Shown here piece after piece: positions 16,753 through 26,296 of a DNA stretch of 64,000 nucleotides. Made by a program: the position numbers and the translations under genes. The first letter of the stretch is position 1, and each line of letters begins with the position of its first letter. This DNA comes from Pseudomonadota bacterium. GTDB taxonomy: Bacteria > Pseudomonadota > Gammaproteobacteria > Xanthomonadales > Rhodanobacteraceae. The notes below the pieces were generated by a model. The model made no database searches, had not been told where the DNA came from, and saw nothing but the letters and a program-made list of their open reading frames with translations. The stretch spans positions 32,962-96,961 of the forward strand of contig JAJYPJ010000003.1 of the NCBI GenBank assembly GCA_021795435.1. Reading direction: 5' to 3'.

Positions 16753-17865
16753 TCAGCTGGACGCCGTGACGGGCTTGGCGGGCGGAATGCCTCCTCGCCT
16801 TTGCCTGGCGAGTGCCCAGGCCACATGCTCGCGTACCATCGGATTGTCATGGTGGGCGCGTGCGGCCAGTGCCGCGAGGGCCGCGCTATTTGGCGGCGCG
16901 TTGCCCAGTGCGATGGCCACATTCCGGAGCCAGCCCGCGTAACCGGCACGTCGCAACGCCATGCCTTCGGTTCGTGTGCGCCAAGTCGCCTCGTCCCACG
17001 CCATCAGCTCGACCAGCAGCATCGTGTCCAATCCGTGCCGGGGAGCAAAGTCGGGAACCTTGCTCGCCTTTGCGTAGCGATTCCACGGGCAGACAAGCTG
17101 GCAGTCGTCGCAGCCGAAAATACGATTGCCCATGAGCGGCCGCAGCTCTTCCGGGATCGAGCCCCTGTGCTCGATGGTCAGATAGGCAATGCAGCGCCGT
17201 GCGTCCAGCTGCCGGGGTGCTGTGATGGCGCGCGTGGGGCAGATGGCCATGCAGCGAACGCAACTGCCGCAGTGTTCTTCCGGCTGGACGTCCAATGGCA
17301 GGGGTAGGTCGGTGAACAATTCGCCCAGGAAGAAATAGGAGCCCGCCGTGCGTGACAACAGCAGCGTGTTCTTGCCGATCCATCCAAGCCCAGCATTGCG
17401 CCCCAGCGCCTTCTCCAGCACGGGTGCCGAGTCAACGAACGCACGACACTTGAATGGTCCGACTTCACGGGCGATGCGGTCCGCCAGCTTGCGGATCCGT
17501 TTGCGCATCAGGCCGTGGTAGTCCCGTCCCAACGCGTAGCGGGCGATGTAGGCGCGCGTAGCGTCGCCAAGCGTCTCCCACGCAGGCGCAGCCTCGGCCG
17601 GCCAGTAATCCATCCTCACCGAGATGACCCGCAATGTCCCCGGATGGAGCGATGCCGGATCGGACCGCAGGTCTCCGTGGCGAGCCATGTAATCCATGGT
17701 TCCATGGCGGCCTTGCGCCAGCCATGCGGCGAGGTGTGCCGAATCTTCCGTCAATTCCAGGCCGGCCACGCCGGTCGCACTAAAGCCCAGCTCCTGCGCC
17801 CACCGATCAATCTGGTGTCGCAGCGCAGCGTAATCTGGTGTGCCAGCGGATGCAGTCTCGTCCAC
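16753..17865 (-). CDS. queG: Epoxyqueuosine reductase QueG
   Basis: A 370-residue cobalamin and 4Fe-4S enzyme that catalyses the last step of queuosine synthesis in tRNA. Two ferredoxin-type clusters are visible: HCGSCVRCMAICPTRAI and CDDCQLVCPWNRYA. A C-terminal HEAT-like segment (ARAHHDNPMVREHVAWAL) binds tRNA. The start is a GTG (VDETASAGTPDYAALR); the track's 167-residue extension is non-coding. It is divergent from nnr, the same arrangement as yjeS/yjeF in E. coli. Confidence 0.94.
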   Translation of the reverse strand: MDETASAGTPDYAALRHQIDRWAQELGFSATGVAGLELTEDSAHLAAWLAQGRHGTMDYMARHGDLRSDPASLHPGTLRVISVRMDYWPAEAAPAWETLGDATRAYIARYALGRDYHGLMRKRIRKLADRIAREVGPFKCRAFVDSAPVLEKALGRNAGLGWIGKNTLLLSRTAGSYFFLGELFTDLPLPLDVQPEEHCGSCVRCMAICPTRAITAPRQLDARRCIAYLTIEHRGSIPEELRPLMGNRIFGCDDCQLVCPWNRYAKASKVPDFAPRHGLDTMLLVELMAWDEATWRTRTEGMALRRAGYAGWLRNVAIALGNAPPNSAALAALAARAHHDNPMVREHVAWALARQRRGGIPPAKPVTASS

Positions 17866-17885
17866 TTGGCCATCATAATCAGCCC

Positions 17886-19355
17886 GTGCAGAAGACAGTG
17901 TCCCGGATCGCGCTTTACCGTGCCGAACAGGTGCGGGGCATCGAGCGCGCAGCGATTGCGGCCGGCGTTCCCGCAGTCCAATTGATGCACCGCGCCGCGG
18001 ATGCGGCATGGCAGTTGATCCAGCGACGCTGGCCCGAGGCACGGCGGATCCATGTGCTGGCTGGGCCCGGAAACAACGGTGGCGACGGGTTCTGGCTGGC
18101 CGCGCTCGCCCGGCAATCCGGGCGCTGCGTGAGCGTTGCCGAAGTGGCGGGCGGCGATCGCAGCGACGCCGGGTGCCAGGCTCGCGAACGCGCGCGGCTC
18201 GCAGGGGTCGATTGGGTCGAAGCCACCGCGCCGTTGCCGGTGGCGGATCTTTATGTCGATGCGCTTTTCGGGATCGGCCTTTCTCGCGCGCCCGATGGCC
18301 TGGCTGCGCAGTGGATCGAGGCACTGAACGGCCTGGCAGCGCCAGTGCTGTCGCTGGACGTGCCATCAGGTCTTGATGCAGACACGGGCGCCACGCCGGG
18401 CGCCGTCGTGCAGGCCACGGTCACATTGAGCTTTGTGGCATGGAAACAGGGATTGTTCACGGGTCGCGCGAGGGCTTGCTGCGGCGAGTTGCTTCTCGAT
18501 GGCCTGCAGATTGCCCCGGACATGATGCCCGGTACGGACACCGCGCTTCTGGCTCCGCCGCCCATGACGATGCGCGCGCGCGACGCGCACAAGGGCAACT
18601 TTGGCCACGTCCTCGTGATTGGCGGAAGCGTCGGATTTTCGGGCGCTGCTTGGCTGGCGGGTGAGGCTGCCTTGCGCACTGGGGCCGGCTTGGTCAGCCT
18701 GGGCGTTGCACCGGTCCATTCGCCGGCGGCCATGGCGTATCGCCCGGAGCTGATGGTGCACGGCGTGGATGACGCATCCGCGCTCGTACGCCTGCTCGGG
18801 CGCGCGAGCGTGCTCGCGGTGGGCCCGGGTCTAGGGCAACTGCCCTGGTCCGCAGGACTGCTGGATGCGGCGCTAACAGCGGGCAAGCCCCTTGTGCTGG
18901 ACGCCGATGCATTGAACCTGCTGGCGCTGGCACCCCGGACGCTGCCGCCTGACTGCGTGCTCACGCCGCATCCCGGCGAGGCCGCGCGACTCCTTGGTTG
19001 CACGACGGAGAACGTCGAAGCTGATCGGTTTTCCGCTGCGCTTGGCCTGGCGAAGCATACCGGCGCAGTGGTGGTGTTGAAGGGCGCCGGTACGCTGGTT
19101 GCCTGTGGATCCGGTCGCATCGAGGTATGCACCGAGGGCAATCCCGGAATGGCCGCTGGCGGCATGGGTGACGTGCTCACTGGCATGATTGCGGCATTGC
19201 GTGCGCAGGGCTTCGCGGCATGGGATGCGGCGAGGCTGGGCGTCAGGCTGCATGCGCTGGCGGGTGACAGGGCCGCACAGGCTGGAGGCGAGCGGGGCAT
19301 GATCGCGAGCGATCTGCTTCCTTATGTGCGCATGTTCGCCAATCGGACCGTCTGA
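17886..19355 (+). CDS. nnr: Bifunctional NAD(P)H-hydrate epimerase/dehydratase
   Basis: A 489-residue fusion that repairs damaged nicotinamide cofactors. The N-terminal YjeF_N epimerase domain (about 1-210) contains VLAGPGNNGGDGFWLA and ALFGIGLSR. The C-terminal ADP/ATP-dependent dehydratase domain (from about 225) contains VLTPHPGEAARLLG and the catalytic GNPGMAAGGMGDVLTG. Two GTG starts 12 bases apart are possible (17886 and 17898); the track start reaches into queG. The stop is 2 bases before tsaE. Confidence 0.94.
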   Translation: MQKTVSRIALYRAEQVRGIERAAIAAGVPAVQLMHRAADAAWQLIQRRWPEARRIHVLAGPGNNGGDGFWLAALARQSGRCVSVAEVAGGDRSDAGCQARERARLAGVDWVEATAPLPVADLYVDALFGIGLSRAPDGLAAQWIEALNGLAAPVLSLDVPSGLDADTGATPGAVVQATVTLSFVAWKQGLFTGRARACCGELLLDGLQIAPDMMPGTDTALLAPPPMTMRARDAHKGNFGHVLVIGGSVGFSGAAWLAGEAALRTGAGLVSLGVAPVHSPAAMAYRPELMVHGVDDASALVRLLGRASVLAVGPGLGQLPWSAGLLDAALTAGKPLVLDADALNLLALAPRTLPPDCVLTPHPGEAARLLGCTTENVEADRFSAALGLAKHTGAVVVLKGAGTLVACGSGRIEVCTEGNPGMAAGGMGDVLTGMIAALRAQGFAAWDAARLGVRLHALAGDRAAQAGGERGMIASDLLPYVRMFANRTV

Positions 19356-19357
19356 AG

Positions 19358-19885
19358 ATGGACGAGCTCCAACGCGAGCTGCCCGATGTCGAGGCCACGC
19401 AGGCGCTTGCATGCCAACTGGCCTCCTTCGTGGCTGCAGGCGGCGTTGTCTGGCTTCGGGGTGAACTGGGCGCTGGCAAGACGACGTTCGCGCGGAGCGT
19501 GTTGCGCGCGCTGGGCGTCGCGGAGCGAATCAAGAGCCCGACCTACAGTCTCGTGGAACATTATCCCCTCGCATCCGGTAACGACGCATGGCATCTCGAT
19601 CTCTACCGCATTGCGGGTGCCGACGAAATGGATTACCTGGGACTCGATGCGCTGTGGGCCCCGGGCGCGGTGTCACTGGTGGAGTGGCCCGAGCGTGGCG
19701 GGTCAGCGATCCCGCCAGCGGACCTCGAGATCCACCTGTCCCAGGCCCTTGAGGCTGCCGGTCGGCATGCGCGCATCGTGCCGGTCAGTGCGCGGGCTCA
19801 TGCCTGGTTGCGACAGCTGGCGGTGATGGATCCAGCCGGCGAGAGCTCGACCGGGGCGTGCGCGGATGCCGTGCCGCGAGCCTGA
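19358..19885 (+). CDS. tsaE: tRNA threonylcarbamoyladenosine biosynthesis ATPase TsaE
   Basis: A 175-residue P-loop protein that works with TsaB-TsaD to make the t6A modification at A37 of ANN-decoding tRNAs. Walker A is RGELGAGKTTFARS; SPTYSLVEHY and WHLDLYRI are the family motifs, and SLVEWPERG is the Walker B region. The C-terminus is about 20 residues longer than in E. coli. It is coupled to nnr upstream and followed by amiC after a 165-base spacer. Confidence 0.94.
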   Translation: MDELQRELPDVEATQALACQLASFVAAGGVVWLRGELGAGKTTFARSVLRALGVAERIKSPTYSLVEHYPLASGNDAWHLDLYRIAGADEMDYLGLDALWAPGAVSLVEWPERGGSAIPPADLEIHLSQALEAAGRHARIVPVSARAHAWLRQLAVMDPAGESSTGACADAVPRA

Positions 19886-19927
19886 CGGCAGTGGCGGAAT
19901 CAGGCGGAAGCAAGGGCGCGACGATGG

Positions 19928-19943
19928 CGCGCGGGCCCGCGCG
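19928..19943. repeat. 16-bp perfect palindrome in tsaE-amiC spacer
   Basis: CGCGCGGGCCCGCGCG is a perfect palindrome downstream of tsaE. It has no loop and no T-run, so it is a poor terminator candidate. The spacer after it turns abruptly AT-rich (TTGTGACGATATTTACACAGG), which may hold the amiC promoter, though no clear -35/-10 pair stands out. Confidence 0.4.
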
Positions 19944-20050
19944 ACGAGGATTACATGATTTCAAGCTGATTGTGACGATATTTACACAGGTCTCGGATTA
20001 AAAAGGGAAAATGCTTGCAAATGACGCCGCCTTGCAGTTGAATCCGGCGC

Positions 20051-21340
20051 ATGCGCACCATTCCGGGGATTGCTACGGTGTTCGTGCTGGCCGTGCTCGC
20101 GGCGCTGGCATGGGTGCCTGTCTGCGCCGCAAGCCCGGTGGTGATCCATGCATTGCACCTATCGGCCCCCGCTGGGAATCGCACGCGTGCGGTCCTCTTG
20201 CTGGACGGACGCGTCGATTACAGGCTGTTTCAGCTGCAGGGGCCGGACCGTGTCGTGCTGGACCTGCGGAAGAGCCGTCTGGCTCCGGGCTTCGTTGCGC
20301 CGAAGGGTGTCGGCCTGGTCGAGGATATACGCTCGGGCGCTCGGCCCGACGAGGGCGTGCGGCTGGTGTTCGACATGCACAGCGCGGTTCGTCCGCGCAG
20401 CTTCCTGTTGCCGCCGACGACCGATTCCCCGGGCTACCAGTTGGTTCTGGAACTGACGCCTGACGGCAAGGTCAGCGCGGTGCAGGCACCCGAGCTCGCG
20501 CAAATGCCCGAAGGGGGACGCAAGGTCGTCGTCGTCATTGATCCGGGCCACGGCGGCCGGGACACCGGTGCGATCGGCTACGACGGGATCGAAGAAAAGA
20601 ACGTCACGCTTGCCGTCGCCAGGGACCTTGCCCGGATGGTCGACGCGCAGCCGGGGATGAGAGCCGTCCTGACGCGCACCGGGGACTACTACGTCACGCT
20701 GGATCAGCGTCGAGAGATCGCCCGGAATGCCAAGGCCGACATGTTCATATCGATTCACGCCAACGCCTGCCCGGACGACTGCAACACGCGGGGCGGATCC
20801 GTTTGGATCCTCTCCACCAAGGGCGCGAGCAGCACCGCGGCGAAGCTCCTCGCGCAGAGCGAGAACGACTCGTTCAAGCTGGTTGGCGGTGTCAATCTTC
20901 ATGACCAGCAGTCGTCGCTGGCTTCCGTCCTGCTGAGCCTGTCGCAGGGCGTAACGATGGACGCAAGCCGTCGCGCCGCGAGTGACGTTCTCCAGTCCAT
21001 TGGGCGAATCGAGCCGCTCTACCGCGCCGGTGTTGAACATGCCAATTTCGTGGTCTTGCGCGCCCCCGACGTACCGTCGATGCTGATCGAGACGGCGTTC
21101 GTCACCGACCGTCGGGATGCCCTGCGGCTGGCGAATCCGACGTTTCAGGACCGGCTGGCTGCGTCAATCCTCGTGGGCGTCAAGCGCTTTTTCATGACCA
21201 CGCCGCCACCCGGTACGTGGTTTGCCTACCAGGCCGCCAAGCGCATGCGAACCGCCGAGACGGAGCAGCGCCGGGATCGTCGGCAAGAGCCTCCTGGCGC
21301 GCGCGCGCTTGCCATCCTCGACGGTGGCACCGTGCGGTGA
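20051..21340 (+). CDS. amiC: N-acetylmuramoyl-L-alanine amidase (AmiC/AmiB type)
   Basis: A 429-residue periplasmic zinc amidase that splits septal peptidoglycan during cell separation. A signal peptide (IATVFVLAVLAALAWVPVCAA) is followed by an N-terminal AMIN domain (about 30-140) for septal targeting. The Amidase_3 domain (about 157-390) contains VIDPGHGGRDTGAIG, an Arg/Lys-flanked EEKNVTLAVA with a zinc Glu, and ISIHANA. A helix that would need EnvC/NlpD-type activation is probable in this family. No LysM domain is seen at the C-terminus. It lies in the conserved amidase-mutL order. Confidence 0.94.
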   Translation: MRTIPGIATVFVLAVLAALAWVPVCAASPVVIHALHLSAPAGNRTRAVLLLDGRVDYRLFQLQGPDRVVLDLRKSRLAPGFVAPKGVGLVEDIRSGARPDEGVRLVFDMHSAVRPRSFLLPPTTDSPGYQLVLELTPDGKVSAVQAPELAQMPEGGRKVVVVIDPGHGGRDTGAIGYDGIEEKNVTLAVARDLARMVDAQPGMRAVLTRTGDYYVTLDQRREIARNAKADMFISIHANACPDDCNTRGGSVWILSTKGASSTAAKLLAQSENDSFKLVGGVNLHDQQSSLASVLLSLSQGVTMDASRRAASDVLQSIGRIEPLYRAGVEHANFVVLRAPDVPSMLIETAFVTDRRDALRLANPTFQDRLAASILVGVKRFFMTTPPPGTWFAYQAAKRMRTAETEQRRDRRQEPPGARALAILDGGTVR

Positions 21341-21380
21341 CGCGGGCGGCTATGCTTCCGGCACCAGCCGCGAGCGCAGC

Positions 21381-23183
21381 ATGTCCATCCGCGTACTTTC
21401 CAATACCCTGATCAACCAGATTGCAGCCGGCGAAGTCGTCGAACGCCCGGCGTCGGTCGTCAAGGAACTGGTTGAGAACAGCCTGGATGCCGGGGCGCGA
21501 CGCGTCGAAATCGACGTCGAAGGGGGAGGCACGCGACTGCTCCGCGTGCGAGACGATGGTGCGGGGATCCTCGCCGATGAACTGCCTCTGGCGGTGGCCC
21601 CGCATGCCACCAGCAAGATTGCCAGCTTTGATGATCTTCTGCGCGTTGCCACGATGGGTTTCCGTGGCGAGGCATTGGCCTCGATTGCGTCCGTTTCGCG
21701 TTTCGCCCTCATATCGCGGCCGAGGGGTGCGGACGCGGCCGCGCGCATCGACGTGCGCGGCGGACAGTGCGAGGGGCCGATGCCCGCGGCGCATCCGGCT
21801 GGCACCTGTGTCGAAGTTCGCGATCTTTTCCATGACGTTCCGGCGCGCCGAAAATTCCTGAGGGCCGAGCGCACGGAGTTTGGTCATATCGACGAGTTGG
21901 TGAAGGCGATTGCGCTGGCGCATCCTGGCATCGGCTTCACGCTGTCCCACGATGGGCGCGCGGTTCGCACGCTGCGTGCGGCGGACGATGAACGCGCCCA
22001 TCTCGCGCGCGCCGCAATGCTGCTGGGAGCGGAATTCGCCGCGAGCTGCCTGCAGGTCGAACATGAGAGTGCCGGCATGCGTCTGTTCGGCTGGCTCGGC
22101 CTGCCGGCAGCGGCGCGGGCGCAGGCCGATCGCCAGTATTTTTATGTCAATCGCCGGTTGGTCAAGGACCGGACGGTGACTCACGCGCTTCGCCAGGCCT
22201 ACAGCGACGTACTCTTCCACGGGCGGCATCCGGCCTATGTCCTGTTCCTGCAGATGGACCCCGCGGGCGTCGATGTCAACGTGCATCCGGCCAAAAGCGA
22301 GGTGCGCTTCCGCGACCAGCGCTTGGTCCATGATCTGCTGTTCCACGTCCTCCACGAAGCGCTGGCAGGCGCCCGGGCAGGTCAGGGACTTGGGCTCGCC
22401 AGGGCCAATGCGCAGGCGTTGCGCGCCAGTGTTGCGGGCCCGATCGAGCCTGCGATCGAACCGGGCGTGGGCCGCCCGATCGAGGTGACCGAAGGCTACC
22501 AGCCTCCGTTGCGGCTCGCCGGTGCCGTCCGCGTTGCATCCCGGTACGAGGCCGCAGAGAGCGAACCATTGCTGGCCGCGACGGCGGTGCCCGGGGTGAC
22601 GCCGCCGTTGGGGCATGCACTGGCCCAGCTCAAGGGCGCGTATGTCCTTGCCGAGAACGACCGTGGCCTGGTCTTGGTGGACATGCACGCGGCCCATGAG
22701 CGCATCACCTACGAACACCTCAAGGCGGGCCGCGCAGCCGCCAGTTTGCGCGCGCAGCGCTTGTTGGTCCCGCTGATGCTGGCTGTCAGCGCGGCAGAAG
22801 CCGCCGCCGTCGAAGATCACGCCGAGGCGCTTGCGGGTTATGGGCTGGAGGTGTCTCGCGCCGGCCCTGAGCAGGTTCGTGTGACCAGCGTGCCGGCAAT
22901 GCTGGCGGACGCCGACGCCGCGCAGCTTGCCCGTGACGTCCTGGCCGAGTTGGCCATCCATGGCAGCTCGCGCCGACTGGAGGAGATCGAGAACGACTTG
23001 CTGGCCACGCTTGCATGCCATGGTTCCGTTCGCGCGGGGCGGCGGCTGACCATTGCGGAAATGGACGCCCTGCTGCGCGAGATGGAGGCGACCGAGCGCA
23101 GCGGACAGTGCAATCATGGCAGGCCCACTTGGGTGCAGCTGTCGCTGGCCGAACTCGACCGTCTATTCCTGCGAGGGCGTTGA
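21381..23183 (+). CDS. mutL: DNA mismatch repair protein MutL
   Basis: A 600-residue GHKL ATPase that links MutS mismatch recognition to MutH or nuclease action. The N-terminal domain has LINQIAAGEVVERPASVVKE, DAGARRVEIDVEGGG, DDGAGI and MGFRGEALASIASV, and the transducer has FYVNRRLVKD and VDVNVHPAKSEVRF. The C-terminal dimerisation domain contains VLVDMHAAHERI but lacks a DQHAxxE-type endonuclease motif, which suggests a MutH-dependent or otherwise non-endonuclease MutL. The start MSIRVLSNTL replaces a longer track frame that overlaps amiC. Confidence 0.96.
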   Translation: MSIRVLSNTLINQIAAGEVVERPASVVKELVENSLDAGARRVEIDVEGGGTRLLRVRDDGAGILADELPLAVAPHATSKIASFDDLLRVATMGFRGEALASIASVSRFALISRPRGADAAARIDVRGGQCEGPMPAAHPAGTCVEVRDLFHDVPARRKFLRAERTEFGHIDELVKAIALAHPGIGFTLSHDGRAVRTLRAADDERAHLARAAMLLGAEFAASCLQVEHESAGMRLFGWLGLPAAARAQADRQYFYVNRRLVKDRTVTHALRQAYSDVLFHGRHPAYVLFLQMDPAGVDVNVHPAKSEVRFRDQRLVHDLLFHVLHEALAGARAGQGLGLARANAQALRASVAGPIEPAIEPGVGRPIEVTEGYQPPLRLAGAVRVASRYEAAESEPLLAATAVPGVTPPLGHALAQLKGAYVLAENDRGLVLVDMHAAHERITYEHLKAGRAAASLRAQRLLVPLMLAVSAAEAAAVEDHAEALAGYGLEVSRAGPEQVRVTSVPAMLADADAAQLARDVLAELAIHGSSRRLEEIENDLLATLACHGSVRAGRRLTIAEMDALLREMEATERSGQCNHGRPTWVQLSLAELDRLFLRGR

Positions 23184-23293
23184 ACCCGTTGGTCCGGCAG
23201 GCGCGCCTGGGCGCGATGCAAGGGTCACGGGCTGCGTGATGCCCACGGCGAAGGCTCAGCCGTCTTCGAGCGCCGGGCGAACGGCGTTGCCGG

Positions 23294-23319
23294 CGCCCCC
23301 CTGGATCCGTTGGGGGGCG
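23294..23319. terminator. GC-rich hairpin between convergent mutL and ribB
   Basis: CGCCCCCC and GGGGGGCG form an 8-bp all-GC stem around a 10-base loop containing GGATCC. It lies in the 155-base spacer between the ends of mutL and the ribB homologue. There is no U-run, so termination is only inferred from position. Confidence 0.4.
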
Positions 23320-23338
23320 GCCTGTGCCAACGCTCCGG

Positions 23339-24436
23339 TCAGGCATTCGTGTACTCGACGACCTCAAGGCCAAACCCGGCCAAACCCACCAGCTTGCGTG
23401 GGGTGCCCAGCACGCGGAGTTGTCGAACCCCGAGATCCGCCAGGATCTGGGCGCCTTGGCCCAGCTGGCGCCACTCCTGGTGCGCGGCCTGGCGGCTGCT
23501 CTCTTGGGACACTGGACCCTGCAGGCGCTGCAGCAGTGCGTCGGCGCCCTCGTCGCCGGCGAGTACCACGACCACGCCGCGATTCTCGTCGGCGATCTGG
23601 CGCAGCGCTGCGGTCAGGGTCAACCCGAGGTCGTCGCGGACGAGGTGGAGCACGTCAGACAGCGTGTTCCGCGCGTGCACCCTGACGAGCACGGGCTGAT
23701 CCCCGGACACGTCGCCCCGCACCAGGGCGAAATGCAGGCCACGACGCAGCAGATCGCGATAGGCCACCAGATGGAATGGGCCTGCTTCCGTCTGCACCGG
23801 TGCTTCGTAGGCTCGTTCGATGGTCTTTTCCGTGGCGAGACGGTAACGGATCAGGTCCGCGATCGTGCCAATGCGCAGGCCGTGCTGCTTTGCAAAGACC
23901 TCCAGTTGAGGACGCCGCGCCATGCTGCCGTCGGGGTTCAGGATCTCAACCAGCACGCCTGCAGGTTCGAGGCCGGCGAGCCCTGCCAGGTCACTGGCGG
24001 CTTCGGTGTGGCCGGCGCGCGTGAGCACCCCGCCTGGTTGTGCCATCAGGGGAAAGATGTGCCCCGGCTGCGCAAGGTCGGCTGGCTGCGTGCTCTCCGC
24101 CACGGCGACTCGTACCGTATGCGCCCGGTCATATGCCGAGATTCCTGTCGTGACGCCCTCCGCGGCCTCGATCGAGACGGTGAAGTTCGTGTGGTGAGGT
24201 GAGGTGTTGTCGCTGACCATCGGGCGAAGGTCGAGTCGCCGGCAGCGTTGTTCCGTCAGTGCCAGGCAGATGAGGCCACGCCCCTCGCGAGCCATGAAGT
24301 TGATGTCCTCGGGTCTAACCTTGCCCGCGGCCATGATCAAGTCGCCTTCGTTTTCGCGGTCCTCGTCATCGACCATGATCACCATGCGGCCCGTACGGAT
24401 GTCTTCGAGGATTTCCGGGATGCTGTCAAAGGCCAT
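23339..24436 (-). CDS. ribB: 3,4-dihydroxy-2-butanone-4-phosphate synthase with degenerate GTP cyclohydrolase II domain
   Basis: A 365-residue riboflavin-pathway enzyme. The N-terminal DHBP synthase domain (about 1-205) is intact: [12 protein letters not shown], the central [12 protein letters not shown] and a late [12 protein letters not shown] with the catalytic residues. The C-terminal RibA-like domain keeps VLVRVHA and LTAALRQI. The three zinc cysteines of active GTP cyclohydrolase II (C..x10..CxC) are replaced in [15 protein letters not shown], so that activity is expected to be lost. This is the RibBX situation known in Proteobacteria, where a separate RibA supplies cyclohydrolase activity. 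The start [10 protein letters not shown] replaces a 41-residue track extension. Confidence 0.92.
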   Translation of the reverse strand: MAFDSIPEILEDIRTGRMVIMVDDEDRENEGDLIMAAGKVRPEDINFMAREGRGLICLALTEQRCRRLDLRPMVSDNTSPHHTNFTVSIEAAEGVTTGISAYDRAHTVRVAVAESTQPADLAQPGHIFPLMAQPGGVLTRAGHTEAASDLAGLAGLEPAGVLVEILNPDGSMARRPQLEVFAKQHGLRIGTIADLIRYRLATEKTIERAYEAPVQTEAGPFHLVAYRDLLRRGLHFALVRGDVSGDQPVLVRVHARNTLSDVLHLVRDDLGLTLTAALRQIADENRGVVVVLAGDEGADALLQRLQGPVSQESSRQAAHQEWRQLGQGAQILADLGVRQLRVLGTPRKLVGLAGFGLEVVEYTNA

Positions 24437-24483
24437 GTCGCTCGCGCCTTGCGATGGGTTGACGATTCTACGATGCACCGCCG

Positions 24484-24954
24484 TCAGCCGGCCTTCGCCG
24501 GCAGCAGGCCGCGCTCCTCGAGGAGTAGCCGCGCTTCGGATGCGTCTTGCTCGAACCATGCCCGCGCGCTACCAAGGCGGAAGCTGTAACCCCACGCATC
24601 CATGTCGGCCTGCATGCGGGCGATCCCGACGCCGGGCAGTGCGTCGGCCAGCACGATCTGCAGATAGCACGTTGCATCCTCCTCCTCGATGGAGTCGGTG
24701 GCGTTCGTGTGCACCTGCATCCGCTTCTCGGGCGGCAGCACGATCAGGTGGCAGGCCTCGTGCAGGAGCGAGTGCACGGGAGTGTCATCGCGCGCGTAGA
24801 CACAGGCGCCAATGATCCCGGCCTCGCAGTCGCCCCAGTAGCTGCCTGGGATCGCTTGGCTGGTCGCGACTTCGGTGAACCCGATGCCGTAACGTGCCAG
24901 CAGGGATCGAGGAGCGTCGAATCCAGTGTCGTGAAGTCGCAGGACGTCGTTCAT
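24484..24954 (-). CDS. Conserved hypothetical protein with HEXXH motif
   Basis: A 156-residue protein I cannot name. A zincin-like HEACH (in [19 protein letters not shown]) lies near residue 67, and an acidic stretch [13 protein letters not shown] about 22 residues later could give the third metal ligand, as in gluzincins. No signal peptide or membrane segment is visible, so it is probably cytoplasmic. It resembles in outline EpmC-like or IrrE-like HEXXH proteins but lacks their other motifs. It lies between the ribB homologue and minE, same strand, with gaps of 47 and 142 bases. Confidence 0.75.
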   Translation of the reverse strand: MNDVLRLHDTGFDAPRSLLARYGIGFTEVATSQAIPGSYWGDCEAGIIGACVYARDDTPVHSLLHEACHLIVLPPEKRMQVHTNATDSIEEEDATCYLQIVLADALPGVGIARMQADMDAWGYSFRLGSARAWFEQDASEARLLLEERGLLPAKAG

Positions 24955-25096
24955 TCAATGGATGCCGTGTGCGCTGCAAGGCACTGGCCGGGTCGCCAAC
25001 GTGACGCCGATGGCTAGCAGACCGGTGCCGATGCCGTCAAAGGCCGGCGCGCAAGAATGCCGTAACCGATCCGGGCACGCTGCCACCGGGCCGGAG

Positions 25097-25366
25097 TCAG
25101 GCGGTCGTGTCCGTCTTGTGCTCGGGCAGCGCCACCGAGAGTTCCAGAACCTCGTGTTCTCCGTCGCGTTCCACCTGGATATTGATGGCATCGAGATCGA
25201 CGTGCACGTACTTGCGGATGACCGCCAGCAGCTCGGTGCGCAGCATCGGCAGGTAGTCGGGCGTGTTCCGTGAGGAACGCTCCTGTGCCACGATGATGCG
25301 CAGCCGCTCCTTCGCGATGGTGGCGGTGTTTTTCGGCCGCGATTTGAGGAAATCGAGGATACCCAT
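25097..25366 (-). CDS. minE: Cell division topological specificity factor MinE
   Basis: An 89-residue protein that stimulates MinD ATPase and drives pole-to-pole oscillation of the division inhibitor. The N-terminal [10 protein letters not shown] is the amphipathic membrane-targeting helix, and [13 protein letters not shown] is the MinD-contacting segment. The C-terminal topological domain follows. It starts 2 bases after the minD stop and is the last gene of minCDE. Confidence 0.95.
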   Translation of the reverse strand: MGILDFLKSRPKNTATIAKERLRIIVAQERSSRNTPDYLPMLRTELLAVIRKYVHVDLDAINIQVERDGEHEVLELSVALPEHKTDTTA

Positions 25367-25368
25367 GT

Positions 25369-26181
25369 TCAGCTCCCGAACATGCGCTTGAACAGTCCCT
25401 TCTTCGGCGCGTCGATGAAACGCATCGGCCGACTTTCACCCAGCAGCCGCGCAATGGCATCCGCGTAGGCCTGGCCTGCCAGCGAGCTCTCGTCCAGGAT
25501 CACGGGAACACCCTGGTTGGACGCCATAAGAACGCTCTCATGCTCGGGGATGACGCCGACCACGGGCAGACCGAGGACCTCTTCCACGTCCTTGATGCCC
25601 AGCATTTGGCCGGATTCGACGCGGACGGGGTTGTAGCGCGTCAGCAGAAGGTGCGCGGGGACGCCGCCCTGGCCCGATTCCCCCTTGCGGGTCTTGCTGG
25701 CCAGAAGGCCGAGGATGCGATCCGAATCGCGGACGCTGGATACCTCCGGATTGACCACGACCAGCGCACGGTCCGCGAAATACATCGCCAGAAAGGCACC
25801 CTTCTCGATGCCGGCGGGCGAGTCGCAGACGATGTAATCGAAACCCTCCTTGCCCAGGTCCTCGAGGACCCGCTGAACGCCTTCCTGCGTCAACGCATCC
25901 TTGTCGCGTGTCTGCGATGCGGCCAGGACGTAGAGGTTCTCGTACCGCTTGTCCCGGATCAATGCCTGCTTGAGCGAAGCCTCCTGATGGATGACGTTGA
26001 CGAAGTCATAAACCACGCGTCGCTCGCAACCCATGATCAGGTCGAGATTGCGCAGGCCGACGTCGAAGTCGATCACGGCCACCTTCTTGCCCTGTGCAGC
26101 CAGCCCGGTGGCCAGCGATGCGCTGGTTGTGGTCTTGCCCACGCCACCCTTGCCCGATGTGACGACGATGGTTTCTGTCAA
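25369..26181 (-). CDS. minD: Septum site-determining ATPase MinD
   Basis: A 270-residue deviant-Walker ATPase that recruits MinC to the membrane. The deviant Walker A is [13 protein letters not shown], switch I includes [14 protein letters not shown] and switch [11 protein letters not shown]. The C-terminal amphipathic helix [11 protein letters not shown] is the membrane anchor. Translation appears to start at TTG, supported by AGGAG 8 bases upstream and by alignment of the first residues with the family. The 115-base gap before it is unusual for a min operon. Confidence 0.96.
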   Translation of the reverse strand: MTETIVVTSGKGGVGKTTTSASLATGLAAQGKKVAVIDFDVGLRNLDLIMGCERRVVYDFVNVIHQEASLKQALIRDKRYENLYVLAASQTRDKDALTQEGVQRVLEDLGKEGFDYIVCDSPAGIEKGAFLAMYFADRALVVVNPEVSSVRDSDRILGLLASKTRKGESGQGGVPAHLLLTRYNPVRVESGQMLGIKDVEEVLGLPVVGVIPEHESVLMASNQGVPVILDESSLAGQAYADAIARLLGESRPMRFIDAPKKGLFKRMFGS

Positions 26182-26189
26182 GGTCTGAT

Positions 26190-26194
26190 CTCCT
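26190..26194 (-). promoter_or_regulatory. Shine-Dalgarno supporting the minD TTG start
   Basis: AGGAG lies 8 bases before a TTG that opens [12 protein letters not shown]. No in-frame ATG precedes the Walker motif, so this site decides the start. Confidence 0.75.
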
Positions 26195-26296
26195 GCCGAT
26201 GCACGCTGTCATGTCCTGCCGCAGATTGCCGCACTGGTGCTGTCGCCCGTATGGCACCAGCGTCCGTTTCGAACGCCATCAATGTCGTGCGTGGCG

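Noticed and set aside
19928-19943. Palindrome after tsaE as a terminator
   Set aside because: A perfect palindrome with no loop and no T-run is a poor terminator. It is listed only as a repeat.
21192-23117. 641-codon ORF antisense to mutL
   Set aside because: It is the reverse-strand shadow of a GC-rich gene. It has no motifs and its composition (Arg, Gln, His, Ala) is that of antisense high-GC sequence, while mutL is unmistakable.
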